In this document: positions 26,896 through 37,535 of the stretch, piece after piece
How positions within the stretch are numbered: the stretch's first letter is position 1
Layout: every line of letters starts with the position of its first letter
Assembly (NCBI RefSeq): GCF_004804275.1
Contig: NZ_STGI01000020.1
Coordinates: forward strand, 1-64,000
Direction of reading: 5' to 3'
DNA: 64,000 nucleotides
Origin: Herbaspirillum sp. ST 5-3
GTDB lineage: Bacteria; Pseudomonadota; Gammaproteobacteria; Burkholderiales; Burkholderiaceae_D
Position numbers and translations under genes: made by a program
The notes under the pieces: model-generated
The model's input: the letters and a program-made list of their open reading frames with translations, nothing else
What the model was told of the DNA's origin: nothing
Databases searched by the model: none

Positions 26896-28761
26896 TTAGT
26901 GCAACTGCTTGTAAATCTCCTCGGCCAGCTGTCGTGAAATACCTTCAACCGATGCCAGTTCTTCCACGCTCGCGTCCGCGACACCACGCAATCCACCGAA
27001 CCGGGCCAGAAGTTTTTGGCGCCTTTTCGCGCCAATGCCTTCGATTTCCTCCAGGCGCGAGGACTGCCTGGCCTTCGCTCGCTTTGCACGCATTCCGGTG
27101 ATCGCAAAGCGATGGGCTTCATCGCGAATTTGCGCGATCAGCATCAAGGCCGCCGACTCTTTGCCAAGCTCAAGCGCCGGCCTCTCATCGGCGAATACCA
27201 AGGTCTCCAATCCAACCTTCCTCCCCTCGCCCTTTGCAACACCGACAAGCAGCCCGATATCCAAACCAAGTTCGCTGAAAACCTGCCTTGCCATCTCGAC
27301 CTGCCCTTTGCCGCCATCGATCAGCACAATGTCCGGCATCACGCCCTCGCCATTAGCCACCTTTTCATAACGTCGCGTCAGCACTTGTCGCATCGCTGCG
27401 TAATCATCGCCGGGTGTAATGTCATGAATGTTGAATCGCCGATATTCGCCGTTCTGCATGGCGTGATGATGGAACACGACACACGATGCCTGGGTGGCCT
27501 CGCCTTGCGTGTGACTGATGTCAAAACATTCGACCCGCAAGGAGTCGACGTCTGAGACATCCAGCCCGATAACATCAATCAGCGCGCGCGTACGAGCCTG
27601 CTGCGAACCCTGTTCCGACAGCAAACGCGCCAACGCGATTTCCGCGCCTTTGTGTGCCATCTCGAGCCATTGCCGGCGCTGCCCTTGCGGCTGAAACACC
27701 AGCGTGATCCGATGGCCGCATTGTTCCATCAGCGCAGTCATGAGCGCAGGTTCATCAAGCTCTGTATTGAGAATAATCGTGCCCGGAATGAATTTCTCGA
27801 TGTAGTGTTGCGCCAAAAACGCCTTCAGCACTTCGACCTCGACTGTGCCATCCGCAGTCGCCATCGCATCGTCGACGTGAGTCGGAAAGTAGGCGCGATC
27901 ACCCAGATGCCTGCCGCCCCTGACCATCGCCAGGTTGACGCATGCTCTCCCTCCCTGCACCACGACAGCAATGATATCGATGTCGGCATCACCGACGGTT
28001 TCCATGCTCTGCTGATGAAGAACGCGCGACAGCGCGGTGATCTGATTGCGTACTGCCGCAGCCTGCTCAAATTTCAGCTCCGCGGCAAATCCATGCATTT
28101 TCTTTTCCAGCGCTTCCAGCACCTCGGTCTGCCGTCCACGCAAGAATTTCGCTGCATTCTCGACGTCATGCTCGTAGTCTTCCTGGCTGATCGCGTGCAC
28201 GCAGGGCGCGCTGCAACGCTGGATCTGATAGAGCAGACAAGGACGGGTACGGTTTGCAAAGACGGAGTCTTCACAGGTTCGCAGGCGGAACACCTTCTGC
28301 AGAATCTGCATCGACTCCTTCACCGCCCACGCACTGGGGAACGGTCCGAAATACTGGTTTTTCTTGTCTACCGCACCGCGGTAATACGCCATGCGCGGCG
28401 TTTCCTCCGCAGTGATTTTCAGGTAAGGATAAGACTTATCGTCGCGAAACAGAATGTTGAAGCGCGGCTGCAGCGTCTTGATCAGATTGTTTTCCAGAAG
28501 GAGGGCCTCCGCCTCGCTTCGTGTGACAGTCGTCTCCAGCCGCATGATGCGCTCGACCATCATTGCCGTGCGCGGACTGCTTAACGTCTTCTGAAAATAA
28601 CTCGATACACGCTTCTTTAGATCGCGCGCTTTTCCGACGTACAGAAGATTATTATCCGCGTCGAAGTAGCGATAAACGCCAGGCAAGTGCGGCAGTTTTG
28701 CGACCGTCTCCAGAACAGCCGCACGCGGATCGGGAGTAACAGCTTCAGACATCGGCTCCAA
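26896..28761 (-). CDS. uvrC: excinuclease ABC subunit C
   Basis: This encodes 621 residues. UvrC makes the dual incision in nucleotide excision repair after UvrAB loading. An N-terminal GIY-YIG nuclease domain is seen (LPGVYRYF, then [18 protein letters not shown] near 30-55), a central UVR motif near 210-245, an RNase H-like endonuclease half with [11 protein letters not shown], and C-terminal helix-hairpin-helix motifs ([13 protein letters not shown], then [14 protein letters not shown]). The start at 28761 could alternatively be the Met at codon 4. It lies six bases after nagZ in the same direction. Confidence 0.96.
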   Translation of the reverse strand: MEPMSEAVTPDPRAAVLETVAKLPHLPGVYRYFDADNNLLYVGKARDLKKRVSSYFQKTLSSPRTAMMVERIMRLETTVTRSEAEALLLENNLIKTLQPRFNILFRDDKSYPYLKITAEETPRMAYYRGAVDKKNQYFGPFPSAWAVKESMQILQKVFRLRTCEDSVFANRTRPCLLYQIQRCSAPCVHAISQEDYEHDVENAAKFLRGRQTEVLEALEKKMHGFAAELKFEQAAAVRNQITALSRVLHQQSMETVGDADIDIIAVVVQGGRACVNLAMVRGGRHLGDRAYFPTHVDDAMATADGTVEVEVLKAFLAQHYIEKFIPGTIILNTELDEPALMTALMEQCGHRITLVFQPQGQRRQWLEMAHKGAEIALARLLSEQGSQQARTRALIDVIGLDVSDVDSLRVECFDISHTQGEATQASCVVFHHHAMQNGEYRRFNIHDITPGDDYAAMRQVLTRRYEKVANGEGVMPDIVLIDGGKGQVEMARQVFSELGLDIGLLVGVAKGEGRKVGLETLVFADERPALELGKESAALMLIAQIRDEAHRFAITGMRAKRAKARQSSRLEEIEGIGAKRRQKLLARFGGLRGVADASVEELASVEGISRQLAEEIYKQLH

Positions 28762-28767
28762 TGGTCC

Positions 28768-29820
28768 TTATGCGCCCATCAACGATTGCACGGTCTGCTT
28801 CGCCGCGCGGTAGCGAGGATCGCTCTGCAAGTCGTCCCAGTCGAGTACGGGCATTTGCGGCAGCAGTGCTGCGATGCGCGCCGACGATTCTTTCGTTGCA
28901 GCGCTCATCTTCATTTTCAGCCCGCCCAGCAATTCATCGGCCTTGTCGGGCGCATTGCAGATCAAGACCATGTCGCAACCTGCCGAAAGTGCGGCCCTTG
29001 CCCCATCGACTACGCCGCCAGCGACACTCGCTCCTTCCATGCTCAGGTCGTCGCTGAATATCACGCCTTGAAAGCCCATATCACGGCGCAGGATCGACAA
29101 CCATTTCCTGGAGAAGCCCGCCGGGTTCTTGTCGACCTTTGGATAAATTACATGTGCCGGCATCACTGCCGACAAGCCAAGGCCAAGCCAGTCATACGGG
29201 GCAGCGTCCTCACTCAGAATCTCCTTGAGGCCGCGATCATCAACAGGAATGGCAATATGCGAATCCGCGTGGACAAAACCGTGTCCCGGAAAATGCTTGC
29301 CGCAGTTCGCCATTCCCGCCAGCGCCAAGCCGTGATTCAGGCTCTTCGCCAACACGGTTACCACGCGTGGATCGCGATGGAACGCGCGATCGCCGATCAC
29401 GCTCGATTCACCGTAATCCAAATCGAGTACCGGCGTAAACGACAAGTCGACGCCACATGCCCGCAATTCAGTTGCGAGAACAAAACCGACATCGGTCGCG
29501 GCTTTGATCGCGTCCAGAACATTCCGGTCCCACATTTCCCCCAACTTGCGCATCGCGGGCAGCTTGGTAAAGCCGTCCGACTTGAACCGCTGCACGCGTC
29601 CACCCTCATGATCGACCGCGATCAGCACGCCCGGTCGCGCATCATGGATCGCACCGGTCAATGCCGTCAATTGCTTCCGATTCTGGTAGTTCCGCGCGAA
29701 TAGAATCACCCCTCCGGTCAACGGATGCTGAATCCTCCGAATATCGTCCTCGGTCAACGTCGTTCCGACAACGTCGAGCATGACGGGGCCAAGATTGGCA
29801 TTTGCCGCTATTGCATTCAT
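28768..29820 (-). CDS. nagZ: beta-N-acetylhexosaminidase (family GH3)
   Basis: This encodes 350 residues. NagZ removes GlcNAc from anhydro-muropeptides in cytoplasmic cell-wall recycling, making signals that can control beta-lactamase. Family marks are [22 protein letters not shown], the KHFPGHG motif carrying the His of the acid/base loop, and SDDLSMEGA with the nucleophilic Asp. It has no signal peptide, as expected. Its start overlaps the acpS stop (ATGA). Confidence 0.95.
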   Translation of the reverse strand: MNAIAANANLGPVMLDVVGTTLTEDDIRRIQHPLTGGVILFARNYQNRKQLTALTGAIHDARPGVLIAVDHEGGRVQRFKSDGFTKLPAMRKLGEMWDRNVLDAIKAATDVGFVLATELRACGVDLSFTPVLDLDYGESSVIGDRAFHRDPRVVTVLAKSLNHGLALAGMANCGKHFPGHGFVHADSHIAIPVDDRGLKEILSEDAAPYDWLGLGLSAVMPAHVIYPKVDKNPAGFSRKWLSILRRDMGFQGVIFSDDLSMEGASVAGGVVDGARAALSAGCDMVLICNAPDKADELLGGLKMKMSAATKESSARIAALLPQMPVLDWDDLQSDPRYRAAKQTVQSLMGA

Positions 29821-30209
29821 TTCTTCTCCACGATAACGAAGGCGACCGCATACTCGGCTTCATCGGTAATCGATATCTGCGCGGTCAGCCCGTTTTTTTC
29901 CATAAATTCTTTCAGCGTTCCGCTAGTCACTGCAATCGGCTTTCCACTCGGCGCGTTCAATGTCTGCATTGCGCGCCAGGTCATCGGCATGTGCATGCCG
30001 AGTCCGATCGCCTTGGAAAATGCCTCTTTTGCTGCGAATCGCGTCGCCAGAAATCGAATTCCGCGCGCTTCCACCTTCGCCTTGCGGCGGCGATACTTGT
30101 CGAGTTCTTCCGGGCCCAGGATCTTTTCGGCAAAACGTTCACCGTTGCGAGCGAGCGCTGCTTCCACCCGCGAAATCTGGATGATGTCGGTGCCTATCCC
30201 GTAAATCAT
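29817..30209 (-). CDS. acpS: holo-[acyl-carrier-protein] synthase
   Basis: This encodes 130 residues. It transfers 4'-phosphopantetheine from CoA to a Ser of apo-ACP, activating the acpP product encoded at 43258-43497. Magnesium-binding GIGTDIIQ at the N-terminus and [13 protein letters not shown] in the middle are the family signatures. The start MIYGIG at 30209 is chosen: it overlaps the pdxJ stop by ATGA, and the longer frame to 30275 has no family support. Confidence 0.95.
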   Translation of the reverse strand: MIYGIGTDIIQISRVEAALARNGERFAEKILGPEELDKYRRRKAKVEARGIRFLATRFAAKEAFSKAIGLGMHMPMTWRAMQTLNAPSGKPIAVTSGTLKEFMEKNGLTAQISITDEAEYAVAFVIVEKK

Positions 30210-30973
30210 TTCTTGTGTAGGCCCAGGCGTGCCGCAGTCATAATCGCTTTCATTTCCTTGACTGCATTCTGCCATCCGATAAAAATAGCTTGAGCGACGA
30301 TCGCGTGGCCGATGTTCAATTCCGCGATCTCCGGAATCGCGGCAATCGCTTGCACGTTCGTGTAATGCAAGCCATGTCCGGCATTCACCTGCAAGCCGTG
30401 CTTGACGCCTTCCAGCACGCCAGTCTGTACGCGCTCCAGCTCTTGCTGAATATTGATTTCGGTTATTGCATCCGCGTACCGACCGGTATGAATTTCGATC
30501 ACCGGTGCACCCGTCTCGGCTGCTGCGTGAATTTGTGCCGAATCAGCGTCGATGAACAAGCTGACGCGAATGCCTTCTGCCGCCAGTTGCCTCACGGCGG
30601 CCTGAACTTCTGAAAAATACTTGACGACATCCAAGCCGCCTTCGGTCGTCACCTCGTTGCGCCGCTCAGGTACCAGACAGACGTCCTGGGGCTTGATGCG
30701 ACAGGCGAAATCAAGCATCTCGCTTGTTACCGCCGATTCGAGATTCATGCGCGTACGCAATTGAGGTCGGATCGCCTCGACATCTGCGTCTTTGATGTGG
30801 CGGCGATCTTCGCGCAGATGCAAGGTAATGCAATCGGCTCCGGCCTCTTCCGCCAGAAGTGCCGCCTGTACAGGATCGGGATAGGTCGTTCCGCGCGCAT
30901 TACGCAAGGTGGCAACGTGGTCGATGTTGACGCCGAGATCAATAACGGGAGTGTGGGGATGTAAGAGACTCAT
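30206..30973 (-). CDS. pdxJ: pyridoxine 5'-phosphate synthase
   Basis: This encodes 255 residues. It condenses 1-deoxy-xylulose-5-phosphate with 3-amino-2-oxopropyl phosphate in the DXP-dependent vitamin B6 pathway. Conserved parts are [15 protein letters not shown] near the start, [11 protein letters not shown], and [12 protein letters not shown]. It is a cytoplasmic TIM-barrel octamer in the family. The pdxJ-acpS order is conserved in many proteobacteria, and here the stop of pdxJ overlaps the start of acpS. It is 16 bp after recO. Confidence 0.96.
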   Translation of the reverse strand: MSLLHPHTPVIDLGVNIDHVATLRNARGTTYPDPVQAALLAEEAGADCITLHLREDRRHIKDADVEAIRPQLRTRMNLESAVTSEMLDFACRIKPQDVCLVPERRNEVTTEGGLDVVKYFSEVQAAVRQLAAEGIRVSLFIDADSAQIHAAAETGAPVIEIHTGRYADAITEINIQQELERVQTGVLEGVKHGLQVNAGHGLHYTNVQAIAAIPEIAELNIGHAIVAQAIFIGWQNAVKEMKAIMTAARLGLHKK

Positions 30974-30989
30974 AGGAGATAATTTTGGC

Positions 30990-31892
30990 TTATAACTGCA
31001 TCAAATCTATCAGAATCTGCCGCGTATTGAGCGGCACGCCACCCAGATGGTGCGAAAGAAGAAACCGCATCAAAAACTTGCTTTGCAACTGGGTTGTATT
31101 GTCAGAATAATCTTCTCGTTCCATGTCGAGCAAGGTTTTCCCCGACACGCGCGGTGAATTATCTGCTGGATGTGCAGGCCGCGGTCCGCGCTCCGGATCG
31201 ACGACATAGATCTGCTCCGCCTCGATCGGGAGTCGTGTGGTCGCACATATCGTGAAATTGCCGCCGACGCCGGTTTCCTTCAACAATGCCCGCTCGAACT
31301 TGCGCAAGACGATGGGCGCGGGCTCATCGTGCGCGAGCTGATTCAGTGTGGCGACGTAGTGATCAAACAACGCGGGATGCGGGTCGTCGCGTGCGAGAAG
31401 TTTAACCAGTAGTTCATTTAGATAAAAACCGCAAAGCAATGCCGATTTTTCCACTGGCAGCAGACCGCCGATCCATTCTGCCGAAGTCAGCGTCCGAACC
31501 TCAGCCTTGCCGCTCCATCCAACGGAAAGGGGCTGGAAAGTCTGCAGCACGCCTCGCAATTTGGAATGCGGCCGCTTTGCGCCCTTGGCAATCAGCGCTA
31601 CACGGCCATAGTCGCGCGAAAATACCTCGACGATCAGGCTGGTTTCCTTGTATGGATAACTGTGCAGGACGAACGCCGGCTGGTTCGCCACCCGGTATTC
31701 CTTTTCATGCGCCTTGTTGCGGGCAGCGGGTCGCGCTGCGTGAATCTTTGTGCCACCCGCTTGTGCTTGAAACGCTTTGGTATCCGCCACATTCAAGGGC
31801 ATTTCATCCGGAGCGTTAACCGGTAGGTCACTTTCTCGCGTGATGGGAGGGGACATGTATAACCTGGTCAAGTCAAGCCGCAGTGCCGGCAA
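30990..31892 (-). CDS. recO: DNA repair protein RecO
   Basis: This encodes 300 residues. RecO helps RecR load RecA on gapped DNA in the RecF pathway. The OB-fold start is recognisable at about residue 70 ([20 protein letters not shown], then [15 protein letters not shown]), followed by the helical C-terminal domain with [11 protein letters not shown]. The 65-70 residues before the OB fold are an Ala/Pro-rich extension, so the real start could be the Met at 31856 or another internal codon. It follows era by 15 bp, part of the lepB-rnc-era-recO-pdxJ-acpS series. Confidence 0.92.
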   Translation of the reverse strand: MPALRLDLTRLYMSPPITRESDLPVNAPDEMPLNVADTKAFQAQAGGTKIHAARPAARNKAHEKEYRVANQPAFVLHSYPYKETSLIVEVFSRDYGRVALIAKGAKRPHSKLRGVLQTFQPLSVGWSGKAEVRTLTSAEWIGGLLPVEKSALLCGFYLNELLVKLLARDDPHPALFDHYVATLNQLAHDEPAPIVLRKFERALLKETGVGGNFTICATTRLPIEAEQIYVVDPERGPRPAHPADNSPRVSGKTLLDMEREDYSDNTTQLQSKFLMRFLLSHHLGGVPLNTRQILIDLMQL

Positions 31893-31907
31893 TTGGCAGC
31901 GGCAAAC

Positions 31908-32810
31908 CTACTCGTAACCGTACGCGCGCAAACCAGCCTCGTTGTCCGCCCAACCAGACTTCACCTTGACCCAAATCTCAAGGTAAACCGGGCCACCGAA
32001 AAGCTTTTCCATATCAAGCCGGGCCTGCGTTGAGATTTCCTTGAGCTTGGCCCCCTTTTGCCCGATTACCATGGCTTTGTGGCTATCCCGGTCGACGAGA
32101 ATGGCTGCGAAAATTCGACGCAGGTTTCCCTCTACCTCGAACTTTTCAATGACGACCGTGCTGGTGTACGGAAGTTCGTCGCCGACAAAACGGAATACCT
32201 TCTCTCGCACAATTTCTGCAGCGAGAAATTTTTCACTGCGGTCGGTAATGTCGTCTTCACTAAAGACAGGAGGATTTACCGGGAGATATTTTTGAATTTC
32301 CCCTTCAAGCACCGTGATCTGGAAACGCTGTTTGGCCGATACAGGCACAACCGCTGAAAAATCATGGTCCGCCGCGACCTTCTGGGCGAAGGGCATCATG
32401 ACTGCCTTGTCCTTGATGCGGTCGGATTTGTTGATGACCAGGATGCACGGAACGTTTTTCGGTATCAGATCCAGAACCTGCTTGTCAGCCTGGCCGTACG
32501 TGCCCGCCTCAACGACGAAGAGAATGACATCTGCAGCCGTAAGCGTATTGGTTACCGTCCGGTTCAAGGTTTTGTTCAATGCGTTCGAATGGCGCGTCTG
32601 AAAACCCGGCGTGTCAACATAAACAAATTGAGCGTGCTCGGTAGTCTGAATCCCGGTAATGCGATGGCGCGTGGTCTGTGCCTTGCGCGATGTAATGCTT
32701 ACCTTGGCGCCGATCAAGGCGTTCATTAGCGTCGACTTACCGACGTTAGGACGGCCGACGATTGCGATATAACCGCATCGAAAGTCGGGAGAAACATCAG
32801 TTGACGTCAT
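31908..32810 (-). CDS. era: GTPase Era
   Basis: This encodes 300 residues. Era is a 16S rRNA-binding GTPase in small-subunit assembly. G motifs are visible: GRPNVGKST (G1), DTPGF (G3), and NKSD (G4). A C-terminal KH domain contains [19 protein letters not shown]. Its start overlaps the rnc stop, the classic rnc-era coupling. Confidence 0.96.
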   Translation of the reverse strand: MTSTDVSPDFRCGYIAIVGRPNVGKSTLMNALIGAKVSITSRKAQTTRHRITGIQTTEHAQFVYVDTPGFQTRHSNALNKTLNRTVTNTLTAADVILFVVEAGTYGQADKQVLDLIPKNVPCILVINKSDRIKDKAVMMPFAQKVAADHDFSAVVPVSAKQRFQITVLEGEIQKYLPVNPPVFSEDDITDRSEKFLAAEIVREKVFRFVGDELPYTSTVVIEKFEVEGNLRRIFAAILVDRDSHKAMVIGQKGAKLKEISTQARLDMEKLFGGPVYLEIWVKVKSGWADNEAGLRAYGYE

Positions 32811-33784
32811 GCGGTCTTGGAATGTGTAGGAAGGGTAACGGGTGCGTCCGCTTTGGCAGGCTGATCCACCGCCGACTTTCCGTCTGCCGATGGTTCAAGC
32901 TTGTTCTCAATCTTTCCGTCGTCTTTCAAATCCAGTTTATTTTGCTTTGCATCCTGCTTGGCTTCGGCCTTGACTTCAGCTTTTACGGACGCCTTGACTG
33001 GTTTCTTGCCCTCGTCCTCAACGGGTGCATCGGGCTGAATGGTTGCAATACCCGCCAGTTTCAATTGCGATGCGCGCGGACGGCTCTTGCGACCAGATGT
33101 AGTGTTCTTCACCAAGGCACTCTGGACGGCTTCCAAGGCTAATTTCGCTGCGGCCTGCTCACCGGCGCGCCGGCTGCCCCCTGTCCCGAACACCTGGATT
33201 TCGAGCTTGGGAACAAGACATTCGACTTCGAATTCCTGATTATGGGCCGCCCCGTGTGTCGCCACGACATTGTATTGAGGCAAGGCAATCTTTTTTCCCT
33301 GGAGGTATTCTTGCAACAGGGTCTTGGCATCTTTTCCAAGCGTCTTGGGATCTACCGTATCGAGAATCGGAATATATAGCGAGCGGATTACATCTCGTGC
33401 CGCATTAAATCCCGCATCGAGAAAAATTGCGCCAAACAGTGCTTCAAGGGTATCAGCCAGAATCGAGGGCCGCCGGAAGCCGCCGGACTTCAACTCACCT
33501 TCACCCAACCGCAAAAATTGCGACAGCTCCAAGCGCTGAGCAATTTCGTAAAGCGATTGCTGCTTTACCAGATTTGCGCGCAATCGCGACAGGTCGCCTT
33601 CGTCAATCTTGCTATAGCGCTCAAACAAAAGCGATGCTACCACGCAGTTCAATACCGAATCGCCAAGGAATTCAAGCCGTTCGTTATGCAAGCTGCTGTG
33701 GCTTCGATGCGTCAAGGCCTGCTGCAGGAGCGCAGCATCCTTGAACGCGTGTCCCAGTCGAGTCTGCAATAACTTGAAATCCAT
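32807..33784 (-). CDS. rnc: ribonuclease III with long Lys/Ala/Asp-rich tail
   Basis: This encodes 325 residues, about 100 more than the usual 225. RNase III cleaves double-stranded RNA in rRNA and mRNA processing. The catalytic core has the signature [12 protein letters not shown] and the second acidic site [10 protein letters not shown], and a double-stranded RNA-binding domain lies at about 155-225 ([26 protein letters not shown]). The extra tail (about 230-325) is low complexity with repeated KxEVKAEAK-like units and is probably disordered. It overlaps era by ATGA. Confidence 0.95.
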   Translation of the reverse strand: MDFKLLQTRLGHAFKDAALLQQALTHRSHSSLHNERLEFLGDSVLNCVVASLLFERYSKIDEGDLSRLRANLVKQQSLYEIAQRLELSQFLRLGEGELKSGGFRRPSILADTLEALFGAIFLDAGFNAARDVIRSLYIPILDTVDPKTLGKDAKTLLQEYLQGKKIALPQYNVVATHGAAHNQEFEVECLVPKLEIQVFGTGGSRRAGEQAAAKLALEAVQSALVKNTTSGRKSRPRASQLKLAGIATIQPDAPVEDEGKKPVKASVKAEVKAEAKQDAKQNKLDLKDDGKIENKLEPSADGKSAVDQPAKADAPVTLPTHSKTA

Positions 33785-33812
33785 CTTGATTTGCCGCCTA
33801 GCTACGCTCTAT

Positions 33813-34202
33813 TCATTGATCAGGCTTGCTCAAAGGGGTCTTGCTTGTGCTTACCTCATAATCGATCACCAAACTTGCCGGGCCGATCAGCGGTATCTTT
33901 TTCTCATAAGCAATGCTGATCTCAAAACCACCCGCAGTCGGGGTAATCACCAAATCGTTGCCACTGACCGAACTGATATAGGCTGTTGTACGCTGCTTAT
34001 TGAACGAGTCCTGAATCTCACGCGGGGTCGACCCATTAGCCTTGGCATTGCCTATTGCCTTCTTGATTGCAGCAAATTCAACAACGGTCGGAACAATCTT
34101 CATTCCAAGCACGGCAAGGACCGCCACAATGACAATAACAAACAGAAAACCAACCAACGAAAGGCCATTCTGCTTGTGCTCAGCAACCGCCCTTAGCTCC
34201 AT
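33813..34202 (-). CDS. DUF4845 single-pass membrane protein
   Basis: This encodes 129 residues. A short N-terminal cytoplasmic part (with HKQNGLSLVGF, which resembles a pilin-type start) is followed by one membrane helix (FLFVIVIVAVLAVLGM, about 19-34) and a small periplasmic domain. Proteins of this family regularly lie between lepB and rnc in betaproteobacteria, and their role is unknown. It is 21 bp after lepB and 28 bp before rnc, so it is in the same operon. Confidence 0.85.
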   Translation of the reverse strand: MELRAVAEHKQNGLSLVGFLFVIVIVAVLAVLGMKIVPTVVEFAAIKKAIGNAKANGSTPREIQDSFNKQRTTAYISSVSGNDLVITPTAGGFEISIAYEKKIPLIGPASLVIDYEVSTSKTPLSKPDQ

Positions 34203-34223
34203 ACGCCATCTCCCTGATTCTAT

Positions 34224-35135
34224 TTATTGAAAACTGCCGATGCGCCGGAAATTGCCAAGGTTCATCCAGACAAAAAATGCCTTTCCGACAATGTTTTCAT
34301 CTGGAACGAAACCCCAATACCGGCTATCCAAGCTGTTATCCCGATTATCCCCCATCATGAAGTAATGTCCAGAGGGGACAGTGCACGCAAACCCTTCCAG
34401 ATTGTAGGTACATAATTCACGTCCAGGGAACGGATCAGGGTTTTGCACATAGGCCGGAGCGCGTTCATCATTCAGTATCCTGTGCCTGATGCCAGTCAAA
34501 TCCTCGAGAAATTGCTTCGAATAGCTCAGATGTTCTTCATCCAGGTAATCCGGCAAAGCCTGATACGAAAGTTCTTTACCATTGATCGTTAAGCGCTTGT
34601 TTTTATATACAATTTTATCACCTGGGACCCCAACGACGCGTTTGATGTAATCCAGCGACGGATCCTTGGGGTACTTAAAGACCATCACATCGCCGCGCTG
34701 CGGACTGTTGATTTCGACAATCTTCTTGTTGATGATCGGCAGGCGAATCCCGTAGGTGAACTTGTTTACCAGGATCAGATCGCCAATCACGAGCGTCGGA
34801 ACCATCGAGCTCGACGGAATCTTGAACGGCTCATAGAGGAATGAGCGGAGGAAGAACACTAGGGCGATAACAGGAAAAAAACTGCCAGAGTATTCGATCC
34901 ATGTTGGCTGCTTGAGGATCTCGGCCTCAAGCTTGGCGCGACCACTGTCGTCGGTCTTGATGCCGTCGGCGCGCAATTTTGCGTGGCGTGAGTCGAACTC
35001 GGCCAAGGCGGCATCCGCTTTAACACGCCTCTGCTTGGCAAAGTGAAACACGTCCAGAAACCAGACTATGCCCGTTGCGATCGTCAGAACGAACAGGATT
35101 AATGCAAAGTTGCCGAGAATTGCTTGCAAACTCAT
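34224..35135 (-). CDS. lepB: signal peptidase I
   Basis: This encodes 303 residues. It removes signal peptides from exported proteins at the periplasmic face of the inner membrane. There is a membrane helix at about 7-25 and a second hydrophobic segment near 85-100. The catalytic Ser lies in PSSSMVPTL, the general-base Lys in [13 protein letters not shown], and the conserved [16 protein letters not shown] is in the C-terminal part. Its start overlaps the lepA stop (ATGA), the usual lepA-lepB coupling. Confidence 0.96.
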   Translation of the reverse strand: MSLQAILGNFALILFVLTIATGIVWFLDVFHFAKQRRVKADAALAEFDSRHAKLRADGIKTDDSGRAKLEAEILKQPTWIEYSGSFFPVIALVFFLRSFLYEPFKIPSSSMVPTLVIGDLILVNKFTYGIRLPIINKKIVEINSPQRGDVMVFKYPKDPSLDYIKRVVGVPGDKIVYKNKRLTINGKELSYQALPDYLDEEHLSYSKQFLEDLTGIRHRILNDERAPAYVQNPDPFPGRELCTYNLEGFACTVPSGHYFMMGDNRDNSLDSRYWGFVPDENIVGKAFFVWMNLGNFRRIGSFQ

Positions 35136-36925
35136 TTATCTTCCACTTGTAAAATTGCCAGGAATGCCTCTTGGGGCACTTCGACCGAACCAACCTGCTT
35201 CATCCTTTTCTTGCCCGCCTTTTGTTTCTCCAGCAGCTTGCGCTTGCGTGTAATGTCACCGCCATAGCACTTCGCCAACACATTTTTCCGCATGGCCTTG
35301 ACGTTTTCACGCGCGATAATGTTCGCTCCGATGGCGGCCTGAATCGCCACATCAAACATCTGGCGAGGAATCAATTCGCGCATCTTGGCGGCTACCGCGC
35401 GCCCGCGATACTGGCTGTTGGATCGGTGCACAATGATCGCAAGCGCGTCCACCTTCTCACCGTTAATCAGCATGTCCACTTTCACGACATCAGCAGCGCG
35501 GTACTCCTTGAACTCGTAATCCATCGACGCGTATCCGCGCGAGGTCGACTTCAGCTTGTCGAAGAAGTCGAGCACGATTTCGGCCATCGGCATTTCGTAG
35601 GTGAGCATCACCTGCTTGCCGTGATAGGTCATGTTGATCTGGACGCCACGCTTCTGCGTGCACAGGGTGATGACCGAGCCGACATATTCCTGGGGCATGT
35701 ACAGGTTGACCGTTACGATCGGCTCGCGAATTTCCTCGATCTTGGACGGATCCGGCATCTTGGATGGATTATCGACCATCATGATCGAGCCATCGCGTTG
35801 CACAACTTCATAGACGACCGTGGGCGCGGTCGTAATCAAGTCCATGTCGAATTCGCGCTCCAGCCGTTCCTGCACGATTTCCATGTGCAGCAGACCCAGG
35901 AAACCACAGCGGAAGCCAAAACCCAAAGCTTGGGATACTTCCGGCTCATACTGCAGCGCGGCGTCGTTGAGCTTGAGTTTCTCCAACGAATCGCGGAGCG
36001 CGTCGTACTGGTTGGCCTCTACCGGAAACAATCCGGCAAAGACCTGAGGCTGTACTTCCTTGAAACCCGGCAGCGGTTGAGCAGCGGGCTTGTTTGCGAG
36101 CGTGATCGTGTCGCCTACGCGGGCTGCCTTAAGTTCCTTGATACCGGCAATCACAAATCCCACCTGCCCGGCGGAAAGTGACTCGCGTGATTCGGACTTC
36201 GGGGTAAAGACACCGATATTTTCGGTCAGATACTGCGCCCCGCTCGCCATCAGCGAAATCTTGTCCTTTGGCCGTAATGTGCCGTTGACGATGCGCACCA
36301 GCATCACAACGCCGACATAGTTATCGAACCACGAGTCGATAATCAGCGCCTGCAGCGGCGCATTGGGATCTCCTTTTGGCGCGGGCACCTTGACGATCAG
36401 CGCCTCCAGCACATCCTCGACCCCCATGCCCGTCTTGGCTGAGCAACGCACGGCGTCGGTCGCATCGATACCGATTACATCTTCGATTTCACTGATCGCG
36501 TTTTCAGGATCCGCTGAGGGCAGATCGATCTTGTTCAAAACCGGTACCACTTCGACGTTCAAATCAAGCGCTGTATAGCAATTGGCCACGGTCTGCGCTT
36601 CAACGCCTTGTGATGCGTCGACGACGAGCAATGCTCCTTCGCACGCCGACAGCGAGCGGCTGACTTCGTAGCTGAAGTCGACATGTCCCGGCGTATCAAT
36701 CAGGTTCAGATTGTAGGTTTTGCCGTCGCGCGCCTTGTACGACAAGGCGGCTGTCTGTGCCTTGATGGTAATACCGCGTTCACGCTCCAGATCCATCGAA
36801 TCGAGGACTTGTGCTTCCATTTCGCGGTCGGACAAGCCGCCGCATATCTGGATGATGCGGTCAGCCAACGTCGATTTCCCATGGTCAATATGGGCGATGA
36901 TGGAAAAATTGCGAATGTTGTCCAT
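35132..36925 (-). CDS. lepA: elongation factor 4 (LepA)
   Basis: This encodes 597 residues. It is a translational GTPase that acts on stalled or assembling ribosomes. G1 is [10 protein letters not shown]3 is DTPGHVDF, and G4 is NKIDLP. Domain II follows, and the unique C-terminal domain ends near KKRMKQVG. It is the first gene before lepB. A hairpin with a T run lies only about 20 bases upstream of the start (see the terminator entry), and no strong ribosome binding site is seen. Confidence 0.97.
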   Translation of the reverse strand: MDNIRNFSIIAHIDHGKSTLADRIIQICGGLSDREMEAQVLDSMDLERERGITIKAQTAALSYKARDGKTYNLNLIDTPGHVDFSYEVSRSLSACEGALLVVDASQGVEAQTVANCYTALDLNVEVVPVLNKIDLPSADPENAISEIEDVIGIDATDAVRCSAKTGMGVEDVLEALIVKVPAPKGDPNAPLQALIIDSWFDNYVGVVMLVRIVNGTLRPKDKISLMASGAQYLTENIGVFTPKSESRESLSAGQVGFVIAGIKELKAARVGDTITLANKPAAQPLPGFKEVQPQVFAGLFPVEANQYDALRDSLEKLKLNDAALQYEPEVSQALGFGFRCGFLGLLHMEIVQERLEREFDMDLITTAPTVVYEVVQRDGSIMMVDNPSKMPDPSKIEEIREPIVTVNLYMPQEYVGSVITLCTQKRGVQINMTYHGKQVMLTYEMPMAEIVLDFFDKLKSTSRGYASMDYEFKEYRAADVVKVDMLINGEKVDALAIIVHRSNSQYRGRAVAAKMRELIPRQMFDVAIQAAIGANIIARENVKAMRKNVLAKCYGGDITRKRKLLEKQKAGKKRMKQVGSVEVPQEAFLAILQVEDK

Positions 36926-36944
36926 TAACTAAGATGCGACTACA

Positions 36945-36989
36945 AAAAAGGCGCTCTGAGCGGGGAAATTTACCCCAAGCGAGCGCCTT
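36945..36989 (-). terminator. terminator-like hairpin upstream of lepA
   Basis: AAGGCGCTC and GAGCGCCTT (36947-36955 and 36980-36988) pair, with an inner GGGG/CCCC pairing, and on the minus strand the stem runs into TTTTTTG. It can stop transcription coming from the glutaredoxin-like gene, but it sits about 20 bases before the lepA ATG. It might therefore be an attenuator or lie very close to the lepA promoter. The rest of 36990-37169 holds nothing clear. Confidence 0.6.
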
Positions 36990-37169
36990 ATGATTGAAGG
37001 TTGTTCGATAGCCGGCATTTTACCGGATTTCAGAGGGGAAAGCCCAAAAATCACTGGGGCGCCCGCCTCGTGCGGCTGAATTTCCGCGGGTTGAGCGACC
37101 AATGATGGCCGGTCACCGTGAATTTCTCTTGCAAGAGACGCGCGCAAAGCTTGTATGCCTTTTGCCGGC

Positions 37170-37424
37170 CTATGCCTCCGTCAAGAACGCTCTGGCTTTG
37201 CCTTCATCCAGAAAATAGTGGCAAATCTGGACCGACTCGGCGTTGCTTTTCTGACCAAACAAGACCGGAACCAGCTCGTCAAACTGGGCGAGCAGGGCTT
37301 CATCCGCGTCCACATCCATCACCTCGACGGTAAACGGATACTCGCCGCTTAATGCCTGCAAGGCTTCCAGCATATCGTCGCACAGATGGCAGTATGCGCG
37401 AGAATAGAGCGTGAAATGAACCAT
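37170..37424 (-). CDS. glutaredoxin-like thioredoxin-fold protein
   Basis: This encodes 84 residues. The small thioredoxin fold has a CHLC active-site motif near residues 11-14 (YSRAYCHLCDDML) and the cis-Pro region LVPVLFG, the pattern of the DUF836 glutaredoxin-like family. It probably reduces disulfides or senses redox state in the cytoplasm. The start MVHFTLYS at 37424 begins the first strand, and the frame extension to 37466 is not needed. It lies between mucD and lepA on the same strand, separated from both by hairpins. Confidence 0.88.
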   Translation of the reverse strand: MVHFTLYSRAYCHLCDDMLEALQALSGEYPFTVEVMDVDADEALLAQFDELVPVLFGQKSNAESVQICHYFLDEGKARAFLTEA

Positions 37425-37481
37425 GGATATTTGAAGTTGACCGAACGGGCTTGAGCTGAAAAGCAATCAAATCAGTATAGT

Positions 37482-37519
37482 AAAAAGAAAGCCGCAACCC
37501 TAACCGGATTGCGGCTTTC
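37482..37519 (-). terminator. rho-independent terminator after mucD
   Basis: GAAAGCCGCAA (37487-37497) and TTGCGGCTTTC (37509-37519) form an 11-bp stem. On the minus strand it is followed by TTTTTA. It lies 16 bases after the mucD stop and closes the rpoE-rseA-rseB-mucD unit. Confidence 0.85.
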
Positions 37520-37535
37520 ACCGAAGATACTGTCT

